Source of the DNA: Vallitaleaceae bacterium 9-2
GTDB taxonomy: Bacteria; Bacillota; Clostridia; Lachnospirales; Vallitaleaceae
Reading direction: 5' to 3'
Assembly (NCBI GenBank): GCA_038396585.1
Contig: CP121691.1
Location: forward strand, 1,674,001 to 1,738,000
DNA: 64,000 nucleotides
Shown: positions 8,187 through 17,038 of the stretch, piece by piece
Numbering within the stretch: position 1 is the stretch's first letter
Layout: the number at the start of each line of letters is the position of its first letter
Position numbers and translations under genes: made by a program
Notes under the pieces: model-generated
The model's input: only the letters and a program-made list of their open reading frames with translations
Databases searched by the model: none
Told to the model about the DNA's origin: nothing

Positions 8187-8990
8187 ATGGAAACCTATAT
8201 GTGGCGGGAGATATTGATTCCTTATGAACAAGCAGTCAATGAACTTGTTATAAAGTTTGAGAGTATTGTTAATGAAAGTCGCCGTCTTGGAACCTATTCA
8301 CCAATTGAATTTGTAACAGGACGTGTAAAAAAAATATCTAGTATTTTAGATAAAGCAAAAAAGAAACAGTTAAATATGTCTTATATAGAAGAAGAAATTG
8401 AGGATATTGCTGGTATACGCATTATTTGTCAATTTGTTGAAGATATTGACCGTGTGGTGCAGTTAATTCATGCACGTAATGATATGGAAGTAAAATATGA
8501 AAAAGATTATGTCCAAAACACAAAAAAGAGTGGATATCGTAGCTACCATATTATAGTATACTATAATGTGCATACTGCATTAGGAGAAAAAAGGATACAA
8601 GCAGAGATACAAATACGTACCCTTGCCATGAATTTTTGGGCGACGATTGAGCATTCGCTTCAATATAAATATGGGCATAATATTCCGGTTGCTATTCAAA
8701 ATCGCTTGATTCGTTCGGCAGAGGCAGCGCATATGCTCGATCAAGAGATGTCAAAGATTCGGGATGAAATCATGGATGCGCAGAGTTCGTTCCAGTACAA
8801 GTCAAATATTATTGCGGATATTTTGAATAATTTACAAAACATTAAGAAAAAGTGTGATGATGTGCATGAGCTTGATCAATTGCAAGATGAATTTTACCGG
8901 TTATGGGAAGAAGGAAATCTCGATAAGCTTGTTGCATTTAACAAACACTTAGATAATATTGCAGAAGTATATCGAGTGCAGAGTTTATAA
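8187..8990 (+). CDS. Small alarmone synthetase (RelA/SpoT-domain GTP pyrophosphokinase)
   Basis: Transfers pyrophosphate from ATP to GDP or GTP to make (p)ppGpp. The single RelA_SpoT synthetase domain spans about residues 40-165: TGRVKKISSILDK, EDIAGIRIICQF (73-84), the nucleotide-binding KSGYRSYH (114-121) and QIRTLAMNFWATIEH (142-156). There is no hydrolase (HD), TGS or ACT domain. A helical C-terminal extension of about 100 residues makes it 267 long, longer than RelP or RelQ of Bacillus (about 210). I chose the ATG at 8187 because AAGGAGA lies 7 bases upstream and the promoter lies just before. It has its own promoter and terminator, so it is probably controlled independently. Confidence 0.9.
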   Translation: METYMWREILIPYEQAVNELVIKFESIVNESRRLGTYSPIEFVTGRVKKISSILDKAKKKQLNMSYIEEEIEDIAGIRIICQFVEDIDRVVQLIHARNDMEVKYEKDYVQNTKKSGYRSYHIIVYYNVHTALGEKRIQAEIQIRTLAMNFWATIEHSLQYKYGHNIPVAIQNRLIRSAEAAHMLDQEMSKIRDEIMDAQSSFQYKSNIIADILNNLQNIKKKCDDVHELDQLQDEFYRLWEEGNLDKLVAFNKHLDNIAEVYRVQSL

Positions 8991-8992
8991 AG

Positions 8993-9015
8993 CCAATGGA
9001 CAATCCATTGGTTTT
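8993..9015 (+). terminator. Rho-independent terminator after the alarmone synthetase
   Basis: Perfect 8-bp stem CCAATGGA/TCCATTGG around CAA, followed by TTTT. The next gene's frame could formally start at 8996, but that ATG is inside this stem, which supports the later start at 9056. Confidence 0.85.
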
Positions 9016-9055
9016 ATATTTGGTTCAAAAGGACAAATGGAAAACGAGGAAAAAG

Positions 9056-9790
9056 ATGAAAGAAAAAAATACAATAATGCGAATTGACAAATTCTTGAGT
9101 AATCAGGGAATTGGTAGCAGAAGAGATGTTCGAAAGCTTATTCAAAAAGGCAATGTTTATATCAATGGAACGTTAATTAATAAAATAGATGTGAAGATTG
9201 ATGCTACTATTGACGATATAGAATGTAACGGACAAAAAGTGACGTACCAATCGGGAGTTTATTTGATGCTCAATAAACCTAAAAATTGTATTACAGCAAC
9301 CGAGGATAAACACCATAAAGTGGTTATGGATTATATAGAACATCCACAAAGACGTCATTTATTTCCGGTAGGACGATTAGATAAAGATACAACAGGACTT
9401 TTGATTATAACAGATGATGGGCAATTGGCACATGATCTGTTAGCACCAAAAAAACATGTGAATAAAACATACCATGCAAAACTTGATAAGGAAATTACCC
9501 CAAGCATTATTGATGCATTTTATGCGGGGATAGAGCTTGATGATGGATACAAAACACAACCCGCCACGTTAAAAAAAATAGAGGATACGGAGCAACCATA
9601 TGATGTTGAAGTGGTTATTCAAGAAGGAAAGTATCATCAGATTAAACGCATGTTTAGTGCCTGTGAATGTGAAGTGCTTGAACTAAAAAGGGTTCAGATG
9701 GGCAGTGTGAAACTCGATGTTCAATTAGCTGAAGGTGAATATCGCGAATTAACGCAAGAAGAAATATTGCAATTACGTGAAAGAAAATAA
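9056..9790 (+). CDS. RsuA/RluB-family pseudouridine synthase
   Basis: Isomerises a uridine in rRNA to pseudouridine. The N-terminal S4 RNA-binding domain runs from RIDKFLSNQGIGSRRD to about residue 60. The catalytic domain carries GRLDKDTTGLLI with the nucleophilic Asp, and ends with GKYHQIKRMF. The protein has 244 residues. Exact target (16S or 23S) cannot be told from the sequence. The ATG at 9056 has a GAGGA site 5 bases upstream; a second ATG at 9077 (MRIDKF) is also possible. It is followed 10 bases later by a HAD phosphatase gene in the same direction. Confidence 0.88.
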   Translation: MKEKNTIMRIDKFLSNQGIGSRRDVRKLIQKGNVYINGTLINKIDVKIDATIDDIECNGQKVTYQSGVYLMLNKPKNCITATEDKHHKVVMDYIEHPQRRHLFPVGRLDKDTTGLLIITDDGQLAHDLLAPKKHVNKTYHAKLDKEITPSIIDAFYAGIELDDGYKTQPATLKKIEDTEQPYDVEVVIQEGKYHQIKRMFSACECEVLELKRVQMGSVKLDVQLAEGEYRELTQEEILQLRERK

Positions 9791-9800
9791 GAGGTGAAAG

Positions 9801-10466
9801 ATGTTTGATAAAATAAAAGCGGCTATCTTTGATATGGATGGAACATTGGTTGACTCTATGTGGCTATGGAAAACCATCGATATAGACTATTTAGCCAAGC
9901 ATAATCTTGAATTACCAGAGGATTTGCAAGAATCCATCGAAGGAATGAGTTTCTCAGAAACTGCAGCATATTTTAAAAAGCGGTTTGTCATTGAAGATGA
10001 TGTTGAAACCATTAAAGAAGAATGGAATACAATGGCGGCAGACTATTATCAAAATAGAGTGCCATTAAAAGAAAATGTATTGGAATTTATACAACATTTG
10101 CGTGACCGAGATATTAAGTTGGGGATTGGAACAAGCAATTCAAAAGAGTTAGCACAAATGATTGTTCAAAAGTATGCACTTGAATCCCACTTTGATTCTG
10201 TTCGAACATCTTGTGAAGTCAATAAAGGAAAACCACATCCAGACATTTTCTTAAAGGTCGCACAAGATTTAGGTGTTCATCCATCGGAATGTATTGTTTT
10301 TGAAGACATACCTAATGGATTGTTAGCAGCAAAAAGGGCAGGAATGCGAGTTGTTGCTATTGATGATGATTTTAGCAAAGAACTTGTTGAAGAAAAACGT
10401 GAATTATCTGATTTTTTCATTTATTCATATAATGAAGCAATTCAGGTTTTATTGAAAGGAATATAA
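9801..10466 (+). CDS. HAD-superfamily hydrolase, beta-phosphoglucomutase-like (subfamily IA)
   Basis: Probable sugar-phosphate phosphatase or phosphomutase. Motif I is FDMDGTLVDS at residues 10-19, with nucleophile Asp11 and acid-base Asp13. Motif II is the GTSNS region, motif III the Lys in NKGKPHPD, and motif IV is FEDIPNGLLAA. A cap domain lies between motifs I and II, as in subfamily IA. At 221 residues it has the family length. The substrate cannot be assigned. GAGGTGAAAG precedes the ATG, and it lies in a run with the pseudouridine synthase and YgiQ genes. Confidence 0.85.
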   Translation: MFDKIKAAIFDMDGTLVDSMWLWKTIDIDYLAKHNLELPEDLQESIEGMSFSETAAYFKKRFVIEDDVETIKEEWNTMAADYYQNRVPLKENVLEFIQHLRDRDIKLGIGTSNSKELAQMIVQKYALESHFDSVRTSCEVNKGKPHPDIFLKVAQDLGVHPSECIVFEDIPNGLLAAKRAGMRVVAIDDDFSKELVEEKRELSDFFIYSYNEAIQVLLKGI

Positions 10467-10469
10467 TAG

Positions 10470-12359
10470 ATGAATCGATTTTTACCAACAACACGTGAAG
10501 AAGGAAAAGAAAAAGGTATCGATATCTTTGATTTTGTTTTTGTAAGTGGAGATGCCTATGTGGATCACCCTTCTTTTGGGATTGCAATTATTTCAAGACT
10601 GCTTGAAGCCAACGGATATAGTGTTGGTATTATTGCCCAGCCAGACTGGAAAGACCCAAACTCAGTTACGATTCTTGGGAAGCCACGTCTTGCTTTTTTG
10701 GTTTCTGGTGGGAATATCGACTCCATGGTTAATCATTATTCGGTTGCGAAACGACGCCGAGATCATGATGCCTATACACCTGGAGGAAAAGCGGGGGCCC
10801 GCCCTGACCGAGCAACGATTGTTTATGGGAATCTTATTCGCCAAACATATAAGCAGACGCCAATTATTTTGGGCGGAATTGAAGCAAGTCTAAGGCGATT
10901 GGCTCACTATGATTATTGGGATAACAAACTGCGACGCTCAATTTTACTTGACTCAGCTGCGGACATTCTTGTCTATGGAATGGGTGAGAAAGCTATTTTA
11001 GATATTGCCTCATCATTGGACAATGGGATACCGATTGAAGAAATAGGATATATTAAAGGAACGGCTTATCGAAAAAAAACACTGGAAGATCTAGTGGACT
11101 ATATTGAATTGCCGTCATATCCCAGCTTGCTTCAAGATAAGAAAAAATATGCACAAAGTTTCTTGACCCAAACCCAAGAGGGGAATTTTGCGCTTGGGAA
11201 AACACTTGTTGAATCGTATGATTCAAATAGCTATGTTGTTGTTAATCCCCCCATGGCTCCAGTAACGGAATCTGAGTTTGACTATTATTATAGTCTCCCA
11301 TATACTCGAGAAGTCCATCCGATGTACACAGAAAATGTGCCGGCGATTGAAGAGGTACAATTTAGTGTGATTAGTAATCGAGGCTGCTTTGGAAATTGTA
11401 ACTTCTGTGCATTGACCTTCCATCAAGGGCGTACAATACAGGCAAGATCGCATGCGTCAATTCTACGAGAGGCACAGGCAATCTCATGGGATGTGAATTT
11501 TAAAGGATATATACATGATGTAGGCGGACCTACGGCGAACTTTCGAGCGCCATCATGTGAAAAACAATTAACAGTGGGACCATGTAAGAATAAAAACTGC
11601 TTAGGTTCAGATCCTTGTAAACAAATGACCGTTGATCATTCCGATTATTTGCAATTGCTTAGAAAAATGCGCGAACTCCCGAAGATAAAAAAAGTCTTTG
11701 TCCGTTCAGGAATTCGATTTGACTATTTGCTCTACGATAAGGACGATACTTTTTTCAAAGAATTGGTTCAACATCATATTAGCGGTCAACTAAAAGTAGC
11801 ACCGGAACATGTATCAAACCGAGTTTTAGATTATATGGGAAAACCACATCATAAAGTCTATAAAGAGTTTACCCAAAAATATAATCAATTAAATAAGCAC
11901 TATGGCAAAAAGCAATTTATTGTACCTTATCTCATGTCTTCACACCCGGGGTCAACGATTGATGACGCAATTACTTTAGCAGAATTTTTGCATGCTGAAA
12001 ACATTGTCCCTCAGCAGGTACAAGACTTTTATCCTACACCAAGTACTATGTCAACGGTCATGTATTATACCGAAATTGATCCGCGAACGGGACAATCCGT
12101 TTATGTGGCAAAAAATCCTCATGAAAAAGCTATGCAAAGGGCTTTGATTCAGTACCGGAATCCTAAAAATTACCGCCTGGTTCAAGAAGCGCTGATTATA
12201 GCTGGGCGAGAAGATTTGATTGGTTCGGCTAAAAAATGCTTAATCTATGCTAAAGGCAATTACGCCAAGAACATCAAGACAAATCAACGTACAGCCAAAA
12301 CACCAAATAAAAAAGGGAAGAAAAAGACGATTCGTAATCTTCATAAGAAGAAAAAGTAG
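10470..12359 (+). CDS. YgiQ-family radical SAM protein
   Basis: Large radical SAM protein (629 residues) of unknown reaction. The N-terminal YgiQ domain (MNRFLPTTREEG, SGDAYVDHPSFG) is followed by a radical SAM core whose 4Fe-4S cluster motif is CFGNCNFC near residue 305. A further cysteine cluster (CKNKNCLGSDPCKQ) near residue 375 may bind an additional cluster or metal. The C-terminus is a Lys-rich tail typical of the family (KKGKKKTIRNLHKKKK). AAAGGA lies 8 bases before the ATG. The family is widespread in anaerobes, but its function is not established. Confidence 0.92.
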   Translation: MNRFLPTTREEGKEKGIDIFDFVFVSGDAYVDHPSFGIAIISRLLEANGYSVGIIAQPDWKDPNSVTILGKPRLAFLVSGGNIDSMVNHYSVAKRRRDHDAYTPGGKAGARPDRATIVYGNLIRQTYKQTPIILGGIEASLRRLAHYDYWDNKLRRSILLDSAADILVYGMGEKAILDIASSLDNGIPIEEIGYIKGTAYRKKTLEDLVDYIELPSYPSLLQDKKKYAQSFLTQTQEGNFALGKTLVESYDSNSYVVVNPPMAPVTESEFDYYYSLPYTREVHPMYTENVPAIEEVQFSVISNRGCFGNCNFCALTFHQGRTIQARSHASILREAQAISWDVNFKGYIHDVGGPTANFRAPSCEKQLTVGPCKNKNCLGSDPCKQMTVDHSDYLQLLRKMRELPKIKKVFVRSGIRFDYLLYDKDDTFFKELVQHHISGQLKVAPEHVSNRVLDYMGKPHHKVYKEFTQKYNQLNKHYGKKQFIVPYLMSSHPGSTIDDAITLAEFLHAENIVPQQVQDFYPTPSTMSTVMYYTEIDPRTGQSVYVAKNPHEKAMQRALIQYRNPKNYRLVQEALIIAGREDLIGSAKKCLIYAKGNYAKNIKTNQRTAKTPNKKGKKKTIRNLHKKKK

Positions 12360-12364
12360 GTCTG

Positions 12365-12393
12365 TTGACGAATGTTAGCACCTCATGTATAAT
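12365..12393 (+). promoter_or_regulatory. SigA-type promoter of the yloC-gmk-rpoZ group
   Basis: TTGACG (12365-12370), a 17-base spacer and a perfect TATAAT (12388-12393), 31 bases before the yloC start codon. This is one of the best promoter matches in the window. Confidence 0.85.
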
Positions 12394-12423
12394 ACTAAAG
12401 AAACCTAAGAAAAGAGGAAAATT

Positions 12424-13305
12424 ATGATTAGAAGTATGACAGGTTTTGGACGGGGTGAAGCTGTCAATAATAATCGAACAATAACGATTGAAATGAAAAG
12501 TGTGAATCATCGTTACTGTGATATTAATATTCGTATGCCAAAAGTCCTTTTTCATATTGAAAACAAGTTGAAGAACATTATTAAAGAAGAAATTCATCGT
12601 GGTAAAATCGATGTGTTTATTAATTATGACGATCGAAGTGACAAAGCAAACAGTATTAGGTATAATAAAAATTTGGCTGAGCAATATATGGATCAGTTTA
12701 AGCAAATAAGCCAAGAATTTCACATTGAAAATGATATTAAAGTTTCGCATTTATCTAGATATCCAGAAGTGCTTGTTTTGGAAGAGCAAGATCAGTGCGA
12801 AGAAGAAGTTATCGAAAATCTAGCATTTGAATCGCTTCGAGTAGCATTAAGCAATATAAAAGAAACGCGATCTAAAGAAGGACAAATGCTAAAGACAGAT
12901 TTAAAATTAAAACTAAATGATATGTTAGAATATGTTGAGCAACTTAAGTCAATCACGCCAAAAGTTATTGAAGATTATCGTATTAAGTTGACAGAACGTA
13001 TATCTGAACTTACAGATCAAGCGCTTATCGATCCTGAACGCATTGCAATGGAAGTTGCAATATATGCAGATAAGAGCTGTATTGACGAAGAAATAGTTCG
13101 TTTGGAAAGTCATATAAAACACATGCGCGATACATTAGATGCCGATGAAGCCATTGGGCGTAAGTTAGACTTTATCTCACAGGAAATGAACCGAGAGGCA
13201 AATACCGTCTTAAGTAAAGCCAATAATATAGAAGTGTCAAATCATGGTATTGAGCTTAAAACCCTTATTGAAAAAGTTAGGGAGCAAATACAGAATATAG
13301 AATAA
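12424..13305 (+). CDS. YicC/YloC-family endoribonuclease
   Basis: Member of the YicC/YloC family, recently recognised as endoribonucleases. It opens with the family signature MIRSMTGFGRGEA, followed by KSVNHRYCDINIRMPK. The C-terminal DUF1732 part includes DKSCIDEEIVRLESH and GRKLDFISQEMNREANT. It has 293 residues, the usual length. Placement directly before gmk and rpoZ is the conserved Firmicute order, except that the small remA gene normally found between yloC and gmk is absent: only 19 bases separate them. Confidence 0.93.
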   Translation: MIRSMTGFGRGEAVNNNRTITIEMKSVNHRYCDINIRMPKVLFHIENKLKNIIKEEIHRGKIDVFINYDDRSDKANSIRYNKNLAEQYMDQFKQISQEFHIENDIKVSHLSRYPEVLVLEEQDQCEEEVIENLAFESLRVALSNIKETRSKEGQMLKTDLKLKLNDMLEYVEQLKSITPKVIEDYRIKLTERISELTDQALIDPERIAMEVAIYADKSCIDEEIVRLESHIKHMRDTLDADEAIGRKLDFISQEMNREANTVLSKANNIEVSNHGIELKTLIEKVREQIQNIE

Positions 13306-13324
13306 TATTAGAACGGAGTTTGAA

Positions 13325-13951
13325 ATGGAAAAAAAAGGATTGCTTTTAATTGTTTCCGGGTTTTCAGGAGCGGGAAAAGGAACAATCGTTAAGGAGTTTA
13401 TTAATCGCAATGAGGATGTGCGATTATCTGTTTCAGCAACAACAAGAGAAATGCGCCAAGGAGAACAAGACGGTGTCCATTATTATTATATTTCACGAGA
13501 AAAGTTTGAACATATGATTGATAATGGAGATATGATTGAATATGCGTCATATGTTAACAATTATTATGGAACGCCTAAGAGTTTTGTTATGAAACAGCTA
13601 GAACAAGGGCATGATGTAATACTTGAGATAGAGATGCAAGGTGCATTGCAAGTGAAGCGTATGTATGAAGAAGCCATTTTGATTTTTGTTGTTCCACCAC
13701 ATGCAAAAGATCTTGAAGATCGTTTGTTTGGACGTGGAACCGAGACGGCAGAAGTTATAAAAAATAGGTTGCGACGTTCGTGTGAAGAAGTTGATTTGAT
13801 ACCACATTATGATTATATTTTGGTTAATGATCAGCTTCCAGATAGTGTAAACATGTTAGAAAATATTCGTAGTGCAGAACATTTAAAGGTGAAGCATTAC
13901 GAAAATCTAATTGATAAATTGAAAAAAGAGTTACAAAGCATTATAAATTGA
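13325..13951 (+). CDS. gmk: Guanylate kinase
   Basis: Phosphorylates GMP to GDP, essential for GTP and dGTP supply. The P-loop SGFSGAGKGT is at residues 11-20. The GMP-binding region has SATTREMRQGEQDGVHYYY, and the lid contains LFGRGTE and RLRRS. The protein has 208 residues, standard for the family. It sits between yloC and rpoZ with short spacers in one transcription unit. Guanylate kinase activity in Firmicutes is inhibited by (p)ppGpp, which connects it to the alarmone synthetase upstream only in a general way. Confidence 0.96.
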   Translation: MEKKGLLLIVSGFSGAGKGTIVKEFINRNEDVRLSVSATTREMRQGEQDGVHYYYISREKFEHMIDNGDMIEYASYVNNYYGTPKSFVMKQLEQGHDVILEIEMQGALQVKRMYEEAILIFVVPPHAKDLEDRLFGRGTETAEVIKNRLRRSCEEVDLIPHYDYILVNDQLPDSVNMLENIRSAEHLKVKHYENLIDKLKKELQSIIN

Positions 13952-13964
13952 AAGGAGCATACCT

Positions 13965-14213
13965 ATGTTACATCCATCTTATTCTGATTTAATGGGCGTT
14001 ATCAATGATCGTAGTGAAGAAAGCGGTACAAAAGTAAAGAGTCGATATTCGGTGATTATTGCAACATCCAAGCGTGCACGTCAATTAATCGAAGAGAATC
14101 AATCATTTGAAGAAAGAGAAGATGATTTTAAAGCGAAGAAAAACCCAATGCGTATTAAAGAATTATCTTGTGCAGTTGAAGAATTATATGAAGGAAAAAT
14201 AGACATTATATAG
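13965..14213 (+). CDS. rpoZ: RNA polymerase omega subunit
   Basis: Small subunit that helps assemble the beta' subunit into RNA polymerase. At 82 residues it shows the family core: PSYSDLMG near the N-terminus, then SRYSVIIATSKRARQLIE. AAAGGAG precedes the ATG. Its stop codon lies inside the long terminator palindrome. In B. subtilis coaBC follows; here the next gene is priA after a terminator, so coaBC has moved or been lost from this position. Confidence 0.93.
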   Translation: MLHPSYSDLMGVINDRSEESGTKVKSRYSVIIATSKRARQLIEENQSFEEREDDFKAKKNPMRIKELSCAVEELYEGKIDII

Positions 14214-14258
14214 CTATAAGACAAAAAGACGCACATGCGTCTTTTTGTCTTATAGCTA
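14211..14258. terminator. 48-bp perfect palindrome, terminator of the yloC-gmk-rpoZ unit
   Basis: Perfect 23-bp arms (14211-14233 and 14236-14258) around a 2-base CA centre. The core GACGCA-CA-TGCGTC with flanking A5/T5 runs is a classical intrinsic terminator that would work in both directions. The outer arms continue to pair well beyond the T-run and include the rpoZ TAG stop codon. Confidence 0.88.
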
Positions 14259-14281
14259 AACGTTTAATAGGAGCGATATTT

Positions 14282-16549
14282 ATGGAAAGCGTTCAAGTGA
14301 TTATTGGTATATCAACCAAAGCTTTGGACAGACCATTTACATATATTTTACCCCCCAAATTAAAAGACCGTGTTGAAGTTGGGTCTGTAGTTTTAGTGCC
14401 ATTTGGAAAAGGCAATGCGCTAAAGGAAGCATATGTAACGGAACGGGGATATCTGATAAAAGAACCTGATTTTGAACTCAAGGAAGTCTATGAAGTCATT
14501 GAAGATGTAAAAGTAGAAAAGGAACTTATAAAACTTGCCTACTGGATACATAAACGTTATGAATGCAGTATTACTTCGGCTCTAAAATTGATGGTTCCAA
14601 CAGATGTCAATGCAAAAGTGAAGACAGAAAAGTTTGTAAGCATGTCAAAGATCCAGGCTACAACTGCTGCAAAAGACTTGCAATTAGAGAGTAAAGAAGG
14701 TTTGACAAAAAAAAGGCGCGAAATACTAGCGGCGTTTTTGGGTCAAATGGATGAACAGAACTTGTCGGCAATAAAACTTCCGATGAAACAAGCGTGTCAG
14801 ATTATGGGAACGACAACCACATTATTAAAAACATTACAAGAACTTGGCTACCTTAGTATTTCAGATGATGAGGTGGGCAGGGATATTGGTGTACTTAAAA
14901 ACCGTGCGATGGGCCAAGAGCTGATTCTTAATGAAGAGCAAGAAAAATGTGTCAATCAAGTATCTCATTCATTAGAAAGCCAAGGGACATTTTTGCTTCA
15001 TGGAGTGACTGGAAGTGGAAAGACAGAAGTCTATATGCAACTGATTCAGCAAGTTTTAGAACAAGGGAAAAGTGTTATTGTCCTTATTCCGGAAATTGGG
15101 CTGACGTCCCTTACGACGCAAAGGTTTATTGAACGATTCGGTCAGGTTGTGGGAGTACAGCATTCAAAGCTGAATTTAGGTGAGCGATATGAACAATGGC
15201 TAAAAGCCAAACGTGGTGAGATTCAGATTATGGTAGGCGCGCGCTCGGCTATCTTCACTCCATTTACACGTATTGGATTGATTATTATTGATGAAGAGCA
15301 CGAGCATACATATAAGTCAGAGCAAAACCCAAGATATCATGCGCGTGAGATAGCCATTAAAAGAAGTATGGACCATCAATGTCCGGTTATTCTTGGGAGT
15401 GCAACCCCTTTAATTGAAAGCTATTATAAGGCCCAAGCAGGTCAATATACACTGCTTGAACTTAATAAGCGGGCAGTTGTAGGTTCAAATCGCAAAGTTA
15501 CAATGATCGACATGCGTCATGAATTAGAAAATGGCAATACAAGTATTTTGTCCCATGATTTAGAACAGGCTATAGCCAAAGCGCTACAAAAAAAAGAGCA
15601 GATTATATTATTTATCAATCGTAGAGGTTTTGCCAATTTTGTCAGTTGTAGACAATGCGGTTTTGTATATACGTGTAAACATTGTGATGTCTCGATGACA
15701 TATCATGCCAATAACAAACGTATGATTTGTCATTATTGTGGTTATTCGCTTCCGGTTAACAAGACGTGTCCTGAATGTGGCTCGTCCTATTTAAAAGCTT
15801 TTGGAGCAGGAACCCAAAAAATACATGCATATATAAAAAAACAATTTCCAGAAGCCAATATTGCTCGGATGGATCAAGATACGACCCAAAAAAAACATGG
15901 ACATGAGATTATTTTGAATGCATTTGATCAAAAGGAAATTGATATATTGATTGGAACACAAATGATTGCAAAAGGACATGATTTTCACAATGTATCTGTT
16001 GTAGGTGTACTTGCGGCAGATTTATCCTTGCACATAGATGATTTTCGTGCAGCAGAGCGAACGTTTCAATTAGTTACACAAGTTATTGGTCGAACAGGTC
16101 GAGGGGAAGTTGATGGACATGCCTATATACAGACATATAGTCCAGACCATTTTGCGCTTACCTATGCACTAGAAGAAAACTATTTAGGCTTTTATAATGA
16201 AGAAATTTTATTTAGGAGAGCAATGATTTACCCTCCGTTTTGTCATATACTGCAGTTGATTACTTTCTCAGAACGTGAAGAAATCGGAATGAAATTTTTG
16301 AATGAATGTCTAAAAATGCTTGAACACTACGGACAAAACAATGAGCAATTAGGTGACATTATTGTCTTGGGACCGGCAAAGGCAAGCATTGGAAAGGTTA
16401 AAGGTAAGTATCGACATCGTCTATTAATCAAAGGAAGTTCATATAGACAGTTGACGAATATTAGAAAAGAACTCTATAATAGTATAGATAGTAAAATTAA
16501 AAATGAATTGCAAATGCATGTGGATATAAATCCGATGATTATGTATTAA
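14282..16549 (+). CDS. priA: Primosomal protein N' (replication restart helicase PriA)
   Basis: 3'-to-5' DNA helicase that recognises stalled forks and starts primosome assembly. The 755 residues include the N-terminal 3'-end-binding domain, Walker A GVTGSGKTEVYM near residue 243, Walker B DEEH, and the zinc-binding insertion with eight Cys (CRQCG, CKHCD, CHYCG, CPECG) near 460-505. Helicase motif VI is present as QVIGRTGR. TAGGAG precedes the ATG at 14282. It heads the run priA-def-fmt in the standard Firmicute order. Confidence 0.97.
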   Translation: MESVQVIIGISTKALDRPFTYILPPKLKDRVEVGSVVLVPFGKGNALKEAYVTERGYLIKEPDFELKEVYEVIEDVKVEKELIKLAYWIHKRYECSITSALKLMVPTDVNAKVKTEKFVSMSKIQATTAAKDLQLESKEGLTKKRREILAAFLGQMDEQNLSAIKLPMKQACQIMGTTTTLLKTLQELGYLSISDDEVGRDIGVLKNRAMGQELILNEEQEKCVNQVSHSLESQGTFLLHGVTGSGKTEVYMQLIQQVLEQGKSVIVLIPEIGLTSLTTQRFIERFGQVVGVQHSKLNLGERYEQWLKAKRGEIQIMVGARSAIFTPFTRIGLIIIDEEHEHTYKSEQNPRYHAREIAIKRSMDHQCPVILGSATPLIESYYKAQAGQYTLLELNKRAVVGSNRKVTMIDMRHELENGNTSILSHDLEQAIAKALQKKEQIILFINRRGFANFVSCRQCGFVYTCKHCDVSMTYHANNKRMICHYCGYSLPVNKTCPECGSSYLKAFGAGTQKIHAYIKKQFPEANIARMDQDTTQKKHGHEIILNAFDQKEIDILIGTQMIAKGHDFHNVSVVGVLAADLSLHIDDFRAAERTFQLVTQVIGRTGRGEVDGHAYIQTYSPDHFALTYALEENYLGFYNEEILFRRAMIYPPFCHILQLITFSEREEIGMKFLNECLKMLEHYGQNNEQLGDIIVLGPAKASIGKVKGKYRHRLLIKGSSYRQLTNIRKELYNSIDSKIKNELQMHVDINPMIMY

Positions 16550-16567
16550 TAGAAAAGGAGAATTAAG

Positions 16568-17029
16568 ATGGCATTAAGACAAATACGAATAGAAGGCGAT
16601 GAGATTCTTCGCAAACACGCAAGAAAAGTTGAAGAGATAACTCCAAAGATAAAAGAACTTGTTGAAGATATGATTGAGACAATGTATGATGCGAACGGTG
16701 TGGGACTTGCGGCACCTCAAATAGGTGTGCTAAAACGCATCGTTATTATTGATGTCGGTGAAGGGCCTATTGTTATGATTAACCCTGAAATCATTGAACG
16801 TGCCGGGGAGCAAGAAGGTGTTGAGGGCTGCTTGAGCGTACCTGGAAAATCAGGAATCGTTAAACGTCCAAACTATGTTAAGGCACAAGCGATGAATGAA
16901 AAAGGTGAAGTATTTACCGTTGAAGGGGAAGAGCTTTTGGCAAGAGCAATTTGCCATGAGCTTGATCATCTTGATGGTCGCTTATATATTGATATTGCCC
17001 AAGAGATGGTCGAATATGACCAAGAATAG
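16568..17029 (+). CDS. def: Peptide deformylase
   Basis: Metalloenzyme that removes the formyl group from nascent proteins. All three family motifs are present: GVGLAAPQIG (residues 45-54), EGCLSVPG (87-94, metal Cys) and HELDHLDG (131-138, two metal His and the catalytic Glu). With 153 residues it is a compact type 1-like enzyme. AAAGGAG precedes the ATG. It is followed 9 bases later by fmt, which makes the formyl-Met-tRNA substrate in the same pathway. Confidence 0.97.
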   Translation: MALRQIRIEGDEILRKHARKVEEITPKIKELVEDMIETMYDANGVGLAAPQIGVLKRIVIIDVGEGPIVMINPEIIERAGEQEGVEGCLSVPGKSGIVKRPNYVKAQAMNEKGEVFTVEGEELLARAICHELDHLDGRLYIDIAQEMVEYDQE

Positions 17030-17038
17030 GAGGCTGCA

